Source: Kipferlia bialata (Eukaryota; Fornicata). Taken from it: a stretch of 20,041 nt of DNA. This document shows positions 17,034 to 20,041 of the stretch, one piece after another. Each line of letters begins with the position of its first letter. Position 1 is the stretch's first letter. The stretch covers positions 1 to 20,041 of the forward strand of contig BDIP01000400.1 of assembly GCA_003568945.1 (NCBI GenBank), read 5' to 3'. The notes beneath the pieces were generated by a model. It had not been told where the DNA came from, ran no database searches, and worked only from the letters and a program-made list of their open reading frames with translations. The translations under genes and the position numbers were made by a program.

Positions 17034-19874
17034 ATGCATGTATATATACACTTTCTCTAACCCAGCATCAAGGTTGCCCAGTTCAGTGGGTATGTGTCTG
17101 AGCATGCCTCGTACCACCACGGAGAGCAGTCCCTGGGAGGGGCCATTGTGGGAATGGCTCAGGTATGGATGTGTCGTGATAGTATACATACATGTATGTA
17201 TACTATTGGTTAATAGGTTATACAGTCACTGGGAGGGGCCACTATATATCTGTAGACTCTGTGTTGCAGTATCATTATCAGTATCAGTGTTTCAATTGTA
17301 TGTTATTGTGAGCATGGTCCCGTATGAGTATATGTGTACATGAGTGTATATTCCAATGTACGGCACAGTGTATGTTTCCGCTCTCTCCCCCTCTCCCCCT
17401 CAGACCTTTGTGGGCAGCAACAACCTCAACCTCCTGGTGCCAGATGGGCAGTTTGGAACAAGGTACTTACTGTGTAGTTAACAATATACATATAGTATAT
17501 ATGTACCAATATATATAGTATTGTATATGTATCAAGGGTCCTGGTGCCAGATGGGCAGTTTGGAACAAGGTACTTTCTGTGTATATATATTATATTTCAC
17601 TTTTACACTAAATGTGTACTGTGTGTAATGATGCGCCAGATGGACAGTTTGGAACAAGGTAACTAATACATTCCATGCTACGAGAGCCATATATATATAG
17701 TAGAAGTGAATGGGGTTGTAAAACACTCTACAAGTCCTATAATTGTATATCTATTGTATTATATGTATATTAATGACTCTCACCCCAGGCTGCACGGAGG
17801 AAAGGACGCTGCCTCCCCAAGATACATCCACACACGCCTCAACCCCCTCACTCGGTACGTGTAGAATACTAAAGTAATTCATAGGATTTGTATATATGCA
17901 CGCTATTATGTATATGATCAATATGTAGAGTATGATCTGTCTGACCCTTAGCCTTGTGTTCCCTGCTGCCGATGACCCCCTGCTGCACTACCTCAACGAT
18001 GACGGACAGTCCATCGAGGTGTGTGTCGTACAAGTTCATTTGTTTCATATATACCATCATCTTACCCATCACGAGTACTACATGCCCATCATACCCATTC
18101 AGTATATATATGTATAGTATATGTAGAATATATACATATATATCTAGTGTATCATGATCATCTTACCCAGCCCGAGTACTACATGCCCATCATCCCCATG
18201 GTCCTGGCCAACGGGGCAGACGGTATCGGCACAGGTATGGGAGTATTTTAGTAGATATATATATTAGTAGATATATATATTAGTAGATATATATATTAGT
18301 AGATATATACCTTCCACTATACCCAGTGCCCTGAGCCAGTACATGTTAGTCACTGAATGAACTCTAACACCAGGCTATGCCACGTCCATCCCCACCTACT
18401 ATGTATCACTATAGACTCATCCCTATATATATTGTCTTTATGTACCCTGACATTCTAGGCTATGCCACGTCCATCCCCACCTACGACGTGTCTGATCTCA
18501 TCAGGGCAGTCAGAAGGAGACTCCTGGGAAGGTATTATATACACATTATATATACATAGTATACACATTATATATATTGACTGACTATATATACTAGTGT
18601 GTCTGAGCTGATCAGGACAGTCAGAAGGACACTCCTCGGGAGTTGTGTTTAGTATGGAGTATTCTATCCTATATACCTCCACTCTGGAGTATATGAATGT
18701 CAACCAATCTTTCTCTCTGTTGTCTGTGTATATATGATAATGTGTATACCTGTCACCTTAGGAGCACTGTGGAGGAGGTCACTGATACAAGTATTCATAT
18801 GCTAATTCGTTAATATGTATATATACTAATGTATATGTATACATACACTAACATCCCAGGAGTACTGTGGAGGAGGCCACCGACATACATCCATGTTAAT
18901 GTATATATATGTATATTACGTATTTCTCTGTATTCATAGTATGTGTGCCTTAGGTATGTCTAACGCCTCAGTAGTATATATATACTAAAGTGTATACATC
19001 TTACTTCTCAGGAGCACTGTGGAGGAGGCCACCGACATGCACCCCTCCTGGAACAAGTGGACGGGGGTATCCACTGCAAAGAGGAACAAGAAGGGTGAGA
19101 AGAGTGTGCTCTGTATATAAGGAATGTCTCTGTATATAAGGAACAAGAAGGGTACGTCGCAGCATCTGCCTCTAAACTAACACTCTTCTGTGTATATATG
19201 TAAGGCATATGTAAGACAGGAGTGTCTAGTGCCAAGAGGAACAAGAAGGGTGAGGGAGTGCATCTACCACCATGAATCCAACACTCTTCAGATCACAATG
19301 TACATATATGTGTTTACATGTCTCATTCTATGCCAGGTCTCTGGTTTCTCTGTCAAGGCCCATATAGTAGTGTGATGTATTTACGTATATATACATATGT
19401 ATTCCTACATCTTACATCAGACCAGGTGTCTGGTTTCTCCGTCAAGTGTGATGTACTAATGCAAATATAATGAATCATATACAAGTAGAATCTTATTGTC
19501 TCACTGTAGGCCAGGTGTCTGGTTTCTCCGTCAATGGTCTCATTGTAGTGTATGTAAATAGTTTTATGTATTAATGTCTCATACCAGGCCAGGTGTCTGG
19601 TTTCTATGTCAAGTGCCTCATATAGCTATGTATATATGTATTTGTATAGTTATGCTTATACACATATCTAATACTAGGCCAGGTGTCTGGTTTCTCTGTC
19701 AAGGGCCTTATTGTAGTGTGATATAATAGTGTATATGCAAATAGTTTTATGTATTAATGTCTCATTCTAGGCCAGGTCTCTGGTTTCTCTGTCAAGGGCT
19801 CCTGGAGAGAGACTGGCCAGGACGAGATCCTCATCCACGAGCTGCCCATCAGAGTGTGGACACAGGCCTACAAG
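5837..19874 (+). CDS. TOP2: DNA topoisomerase II, 41 exons, partial at both ends
   Basis: Forty-one exons (44-104 nt, mean 69) splice to 2812 nt. They give 937 codons in one frame that align along eukaryotic type IIA topoisomerase from EHALKRPDTYIDS to LPIRVWTQAYK. The enzyme passes one DNA duplex through a transient double-strand break, using ATP, to decatenate and relax chromosomes in the nucleus. Key parts seen: N-box DEVIVNA, GGRNGYGAK ATP loop, a Q-A-K loop, TOPRIM EGDSAK and DQDHDGSHIKGL, and catalytic Tyr in ASPRYIHT (codon 17823-17825, residue 797 of this partial product; human TOP2A Y805). All essential residues are present, so the enzyme looks functional. Absent from the window: the start plus roughly 40-50 N-terminal residues, and everything after the early tower (C-gate, C-terminal domain). 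Introns average about 280 nt and make up about 80% of the gene. Confidence 0.97.
5895..6143. repeat. TOP2 intron 1: ~104-bp tandem copy of the exon 1 end and donor
   Basis: Positions 5968-5997 repeat the last 30 nt of exon 1 plus donor, and the following ~40 nt of intron (atatattgtt, then ctctgtttcc) are repeated as well with small indels. A shared gtatctact segment lies before both the copy (about 5958) and exon 2 (about 6127). Confidence 0.88.
6202..6558. repeat. TOP2 intron 2: two copies of the exon 3 acceptor and start
   Basis: Positions 6339-6372 and 6445-6479 repeat the first ~34 nt of exon 3 (encoding LVKLFDEVIVN), each preceded by CTGACCC-AG. The first has AAG instead of CAG. Neither keeps the rest of the exon or its donor, and both run into a repeated TATCTAT-rich tail. 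(CT)n lies at 6208-6232. Confidence 0.92.
6624..6838. repeat. TOP2 intron 3: one copy of the exon 4 start
   Basis: Positions 6740-6765 repeat the first 26 nt of exon 4 (CATCAGGAGGTGAAGCAC with acceptor), then run into (CT)n. The intron also holds (CT)n at 6657-6685 and (TA)n at 6689-6723. Confidence 0.88.
6883..7089. repeat. TOP2 intron 4: copy of the exon 4 end with donor
   Basis: Positions 6968-6988 repeat the end of exon 4 before GTGTGA. An AG at 6963-6964 would make 6965-6988 a 24-nt in-frame micro-exon, but no CTNAY motif precedes that AG. Confidence 0.82.
7139..7407. repeat. TOP2 intron 5: two copies of the exon 6 start
   Basis: Copies begin at 7215 (GTCTCAGGCCTGGTGCTC) and 7322 (GCCTCAGGCCTGATGCTC), against GCATCAGGCTTGATGCTC in the exon at 7408. 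All three have an AG before them and keep the same reading frame for about 10 codons, then run into (CT)n. Confidence 0.9.
7493..7874. repeat. TOP2 intron 6: three copies of the exon 6 end
   Basis: Positions 7552-7576 (mutated, GT kept), 7637-7662 and 7721-7745 (both with GT changed to AT) repeat the exon end encoding DDTDERVT. Flanks such as AGTGGRRAATGRCATAT are repeated too, so the unit is about 85 bp. No acceptor-side copies are seen. Confidence 0.9.
7921..8376. repeat. TOP2 intron 7: copy of the exon 7 end and copy of the exon 8 start
   Basis: Positions 8013-8044 repeat 32 nt of the exon 7 end with donor (TCTTCTCCCG before GTATGT). Positions 8257-8289 repeat the exon 8 start with its CTAACACCAG acceptor but with an internal deletion (TGTGGATGAAAGGTCC). 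The region 8045-8250 has no other feature. Confidence 0.9.
8597..8844. repeat. TOP2 intron 9: copy of the exon 10 acceptor and start
   Basis: Positions 8757-8801 repeat the acceptor CTCTAGACCCTTATNTCAG and the exon start encoding GLDNDHM, then enter (CT)n. Confidence 0.9.
8919..9317. repeat. TOP2 intron 10: copy of the exon 10 end, two copies of the exon 11 start
   Basis: Positions 8983-9003 repeat the exon 10 end with GT. Positions 9071-9104 and 9184-9213 are diverged copies of the exon 11 start (LNGVPFG region). Both run into GATGRATATTAT, and the second carries several substitutions and a deletion. (CT)n and (CA)n lie at 9112-9150. Confidence 0.88.
9397..9712. repeat. TOP2 intron 11: copy of the exon 11 end and copy of the exon 12 start
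   Basis: Positions 9449-9461 repeat TCGGCATTCCCAG with GTACA. Positions 9625-9643 repeat the exon 12 start with its CTTAACCCCAG acceptor but end in a stop (GTGGATAG). A C-run interrupted by one G lies at 9537-9554. Confidence 0.86.
9713..11653 (+). CDS. TOP2: TOP2 exons 12-18: transducer domain with a charged insert
   Basis: Exons 9713-9765, 10236-10307, 10537-10628, 10788-10842, 11057-11110, 11255-11317 and 11582-11653. Exons 12-13 encode an acidic stretch (DEDPEEDSDVIDE) followed at once by a lysine stretch (STKKKKKKPAKKAPED). This makes the region between DYVKMFF and RFEVAVT about 50 residues, against about 20 in human TOP2A. The transducer resumes with QISFVNSINTYAGGSHVDCV, WLFVRSLVINPSFNSQ and AKSVLGTTSSSFAM. 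The Q-A-K at the exon 17/18 junction (residues 372-374) is the loop that senses ATP phosphate. Gln and Lys are kept, while the usual central Thr is Ala. Confidence 0.94.
9766..10235. repeat. TOP2 intron 12: two copies of the exon 12 end, one of the exon 13 start
   Basis: Positions 9845-9865 (GACAGTGATGTCATCGATGAG before GTGAGG, after AACCCCAG) and 9951-9966 repeat the exon 12 end. The intron sequence GGGTCATRACAGTATATA follows each copy and, with one change, exon 12 itself. Positions 10154-10176 repeat the exon 13 start with its CTAACACTAG acceptor. A (GA)n tract lies at 10031-10070. Confidence 0.9.
10308..10536. repeat. TOP2 intron 13: ~60-bp tandem duplication of the acceptor flank
   Basis: Positions 10417-10475 and 10476-10534 are near-identical (CTACCTCCCCTCCCCCACTC, then TCTCATCTAAC). 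Only the second ends in CTAG and is usable. Here the duplication took the intron side without exon bases, showing that the copying unit need not include exon. Confidence 0.9.
10629..11056. repeat. TOP2 introns 14-15: copy of the exon 15 start and a composite copy
   Basis: Positions 10691-10711 repeat the exon 15 start (CCCATGTGGACTGTGTGG). In the next intron, 10910-10936 fuses the acceptor flank of exon 16 (GACATCCCCCTCATTCCC) directly to the end of exon 15 (GACGAG before GTATA). That is an acceptor-side copy joined to a donor-side copy. Exon 15 itself (10788-10842) lies between. Confidence 0.8.
11318..11581. repeat. TOP2 intron 17: copy of the exon 18 acceptor and start
   Basis: Positions 11490-11540 repeat CTCTAGCCCCTTATT-TTAG and the exon 18 start, with an extra ACC triplet, before (CT)n. 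The acceptor block resembles that of exon 10. Confidence 0.88.
11763..14957 (+). CDS. TOP2: TOP2 exons 19-26: TOPRIM (DNA-cleavage, Mg-binding) domain
   Basis: Exons 11763-11818, 12633-12720, 13104-13173, 13452-13499, 13714-13794, 13971-14044, 14437-14495 and 14858-14957. They encode GIPKLDDANHAG, CTLILTEGDSAKTLAVAG (TOPRIM Glu, residue 457; human E461), GRDKYGVFPLRGKMLNVR, LRYGHIMIM, the DxDxD motif in DQDHDGSHIKGL (residues 537-541, human D541-D545) and GFLVEFITPIVVAKRG. All metal-binding acids are present. The last donor is read as GAT before gtacgg at 14958; this is the only nearby GT that keeps the frame into TFYTIPEYEAW. Confidence 0.95.
11819..12632. repeat. TOP2 intron 19: three exon 19 end copies and three exon 20 start copies
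   Basis: This is the longest intron (814 nt). Exon 19 end copies lie at 11902-11933, 12015-12046 and 12132-12163 (32 nt each, identical, all with GTAT donors and a preceding ATAT). Exon 20 start copies lie at 12292-12303, 12391-12428 and 12525-12555, each with a CTCAYCCCAG acceptor. The second exon 20 copy has a TGA in frame and the others are truncated. Flanks are repeated too (GTGTATAATGCTCAATATTA at 12308 and 12569). Confidence 0.95.
12721..13103. repeat. TOP2 intron 20: copy of the exon 20 end and two copies of the exon 21 start
   Basis: Positions 12799-12829 repeat the exon 20 end with GTGGGTAT (one substitution). Positions 12924-12928 (only GGCAA with an upstream CTAACATCCAG) and 13005-13030 repeat the exon 21 start with acceptor. 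The second copy soon reaches a TAG. Confidence 0.88.
13174..13713. repeat. TOP2 introns 21-22: copies of the exon 21 end, exon 22 start and exon 23 start
   Basis: Positions 13240-13268 repeat the exon 21 end with GT (two substitutions in GCCAAGACA). Positions 13350-13372 repeat the exon 22 start with CTGACCCCCTAG acceptor (substitutions, then TAG). After exon 22 (13452-13499), 13627-13649 repeat the exon 23 start with CTCACCTTCAG. Confidence 0.88.
13795..13970. repeat. TOP2 intron 23: copy of the exon 24 start
   Basis: Positions 13872-13900 repeat the exon 24 start (CTCAAACAGGGCGTGGAC) after an AG, with a few substitutions, then diverge. Confidence 0.85.
14045..14436. repeat. TOP2 intron 24: three copies of the exon 25 start (DxDxD motif)
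   Basis: Positions 14162-14176 (degraded), 14225-14256 and 14307-14325 repeat the exon 25 start. The second includes all of GTTGATCAGGATCACGATGG and then reads into TAA. The third keeps the CTCATTTCAG acceptor but has a deletion. Confidence 0.88.
14496..14857. repeat. TOP2 intron 25: two copies of the exon 26 start
   Basis: Positions 14602-14634 and 14739-14773 repeat the first ~34 nt of exon 26 (GGTTCTRGCCCAYCC) with AG, then run into (TA)n. The second copy changes TGG to TAG. (TA)n lies at 14637-14680. Confidence 0.9.
14958..15159. repeat. TOP2 intron 26: two copies of the exon 27 start
   Basis: Positions 15013-15030 and 15085-15104 repeat ACCTTCTAYACCATCCCC with AG before. The second ends in a stop (CCCTAG). 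Both lead into a repeated TATATGTTTA-type flank. Confidence 0.85.
15160..17854 (+). CDS. TOP2: TOP2 exons 27-36: winged-helix domain and catalytic tyrosine
   Basis: Exons 15160-15246, 15546-15589, 15759-15805, 16041-16096, 16290-16370, 16574-16631, 16745-16805, 17066-17162, 17404-17462 and 17789-17854. They encode TFYTIPEYEAW, YYKGLGTSTPAEGRAYF (the conserved GLGTS), YSDFVNKELVLFSIADN, RSIPNIMDGLKTGQRKI, VAQFSGYVSEHASYHHG, FVGSNNLNLLVPDGQFGTR and LHGGKDAASPRYIHTRLNP. The Arg-Tyr pair that attacks DNA is at 17820-17825. Between DRSIELAFAKG and YSDFVNK the region is shorter than in human TOP2A and alanine-rich (GVGAAAARK). Confidence 0.96.
15247..15545. repeat. TOP2 intron 27: two copies of the exon 27 end
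   Basis: Positions 15333-15388 repeat the last 56 nt of exon 27 plus GTATGGGCATGTATATACTA of intron. Positions 15455-15486 repeat its last ~32 nt with GTGTGT. Both copies share GGGGTCTGGCAGTC against GGGGGCTGGCCGTC in the exon, so one probably derives from the other. Confidence 0.92.
15806..16040. repeat. TOP2 intron 29: diverged copies of the exon 29 end and exon 30 start
   Basis: Positions 15896-15922 loosely repeat the exon 29 end (GCTGTTCAAG, then CCACCAGA). Positions 15985-16000 repeat the exon 30 start (ACCGCTCCATGG) with a CTCCAG acceptor and then reach TAG. Confidence 0.75.
16097..16289. repeat. TOP2 intron 30: copy of the exon 30 end with AG and GT
   Basis: Positions 16192-16218 repeat the exon 30 end (GVGPAAARK, one amino-acid change) between TACTAAG and GTATCA. 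The copy is 27 nt, phase 0 and free of stops. A (CT)n tract at 16252-16276 precedes the exon 31 acceptor. Confidence 0.85.
16371..16573. repeat. TOP2 intron 31: copy of the exon 32 start
   Basis: Positions 16492-16510 repeat GAGCTTGTYCTCTTCTCCA with the CTCATCATCAG acceptor, then diverge. Confidence 0.85.
16806..17065. repeat. TOP2 intron 33: copy of the exon 34 start
   Basis: Positions 16978-17007 repeat the exon 34 start (encoding IKVAQFSG) with a CTGACCCAG acceptor, then run into (CT)n from 17005. A GTATGT in the copy gives a 26-nt out-of-frame segment. (TA)n lies at 16911-16944. Confidence 0.88.
17163..17403. repeat. TOP2 intron 34: copy of part of exon 34
   Basis: Positions 17224-17244 repeat an internal piece near the exon 34 end (CTGGGAGGGGCCA). 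It stops before the donor. Nothing else is seen up to the exon 35 acceptor. Confidence 0.75.
17463..17788. repeat. TOP2 intron 35: two copies of the exon 35 end
   Basis: Positions 17537-17569 (33 nt, GTACTTTCTGTGTA donor side like the exon's own GTACTTACTGTGTA) and 17635-17659 (GGACAG for GGGCAG, donor GTAACT) repeat the exon 35 end. The first follows an AG and is in frame. Confidence 0.9.
17952..19874 (+). CDS. TOP2: TOP2 exons 37-41: start of the tower domain
   Basis: Exons 17952-18018, 18171-18234, 18459-18531, 19012-19094 and 19771-19874. They encode VFPAADDPLLHYLNDDG, EYYMPIIPMVLANGADGIG (contains the conserved PIIPMVL, from which an isoleucine intercalates into DNA in known structures), GYATSIPTYDVSDLIRAV, WNKWTGVSTAKRNKK and ILIHELPIRVWTQAYK. 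The gene continues past the right edge: the donor at 19875 has no partner acceptor in the window. Confidence 0.95.
18019..18170. repeat. TOP2 intron 37: copy of the exon 38 start
   Basis: Positions 18070-18100 repeat GAGTACTACATGCCCATCAT, with the acceptor flank CATCTTACCCA present but its AG mutated (ATCAC for AGCCC). Confidence 0.85.
18235..18458. repeat. TOP2 intron 38: 16-bp tandem repeat and a copy of the exon 39 start
   Basis: Positions 18250-18308 are 3.7 units of AGTAGATATATATATT. Positions 18374-18401 repeat the exon 39 start (GCTATGCCACGTCC) with a CTAACACCAG acceptor, then TACTATG in place of TACGACG. Confidence 0.88.
18532..19011. repeat. TOP2 intron 39: copy of the exon 39 end and two copies of the exon 40 start
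   Basis: Positions 18597-18641 repeat the exon 39 end with several substitutions and lost GT. Positions 18762-18790 and 18860-18892 repeat the exon 40 start with AG. The copies are 5-15% changed by eye. Confidence 0.88.
19095..19770. repeat. TOP2 intron 40: two copies of the exon 40 end and a five-unit array of the exon 41 start
   Basis: Exon 40 end copies lie at 19138-19151 and 19232-19249. Copies of the exon 41 start (GCCAGGTSTCTGGTTTCT) begin at 19331, 19421, 19510, 19588 and 19678, ahead of the real one at 19771, at a spacing of 78-93 bp. Four of the five have an AG. Spacers before 19588 and 19771 share AAATAGTTTTATGTATTAATG, so units were also duplicated in groups. Copies 2-5 have GTGTCT where the first copy and the exon have GTCTCT. 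Confidence 0.95.
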
Positions 19875-19986
19875 GTATGGGTATATATGATTATATATAT
19901 GTATATATATATATATTGAGTGTCTCTCTCTCTATATATATGTTTGTTTATATGTTGTATCAGAGTGTGAACACAGGCCTACAAGG

Positions 19987-20041
<55 letters not shown>
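19875..20041. repeat. Start of TOP2 intron 41 with a copy of the exon 41 end
   Basis: Positions 19961-19985 repeat the exon 41 end (CAGAGTGTGAACACAGGCC, TGG changed to TGA) with GTAATC. A (CT)n tract runs from 19989 to the end of the window. Confidence 0.88.

Noticed and set aside
19331-19800. CRISPR-like array (repeat about 25 nt, spacing about 90 bp)
   Set aside because: The repeat is the start of TOP2 exon 41 with its splice acceptor, spacers are AT-rich and partly shared, and the setting is a eukaryotic intron.
1-20041. Transposons, introner elements with target-site duplications, tRNA or rRNA genes
   Set aside because: No terminal repeats, transposase or reverse-transcriptase motifs, or RNA-gene signatures were seen; the repeats present match local exon ends rather than a dispersed family.

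Overview
This is a eukaryotic window holding parts of two divergent, extremely intron-rich protein-coding genes. Exons are GC-rich and favour C- or G-ending codons. Introns are AT-rich and full of (TA)n, (CT)n and (GA)n tracts. No RNA gene, transposon, CRISPR array or UTR is visible. The organism is probably a protist. Nearly every 3' splice site has a CTNAY motif ending only about 5-10 nt before the exon, as in Giardia and Trichomonas introns, so a metamonad (fornicate, perhaps Kipferlia-like) is my best guess. That taxonomic guess is from memory and unchecked.

Layout. Positions 80-5723 on the minus strand carry 15 exons of an unrecognised protein: a small N-terminal globular region, then S/T/P/E-rich linkers, then a long R/E/A-rich coiled coil. 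It runs off the left edge and its first exon is missing on the right. Positions 5724-5836 separate the two genes and hold only two back-to-back splice acceptors around a G17/C16 inverted repeat. Positions 5837-19874 on the plus strand carry 41 exons of eukaryotic DNA topoisomerase II. The exons join without a frame break over 2812 nt (937 codons), from just before the ATPase domain's N-box through TOPRIM and the catalytic tyrosine into the tower domain. The extreme N-terminus and the C-terminal part lie outside the window. The sequence after 19874 is intron.

The striking feature is what fills the introns. Most contain one to five diverged partial copies of the neighbouring exon ends: copies of an exon's tail plus its donor just after it, and copies of the next exon's acceptor plus its head just before it. 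I count more than 80 such 'exon echoes', about 68 in topoisomerase II and about 18 in the other gene. They carry splice-site signals, so each intron is crowded with decoy sites. Some copies have lost the GT or AG, some carry stops or deletions, and a few have both an acceptor and a donor and could be read as in-frame micro-exons. The pattern is either real (tandem duplication at exon-intron boundaries making or lengthening introns) or a systematic assembly artefact. Divergence among the copies favours the first.
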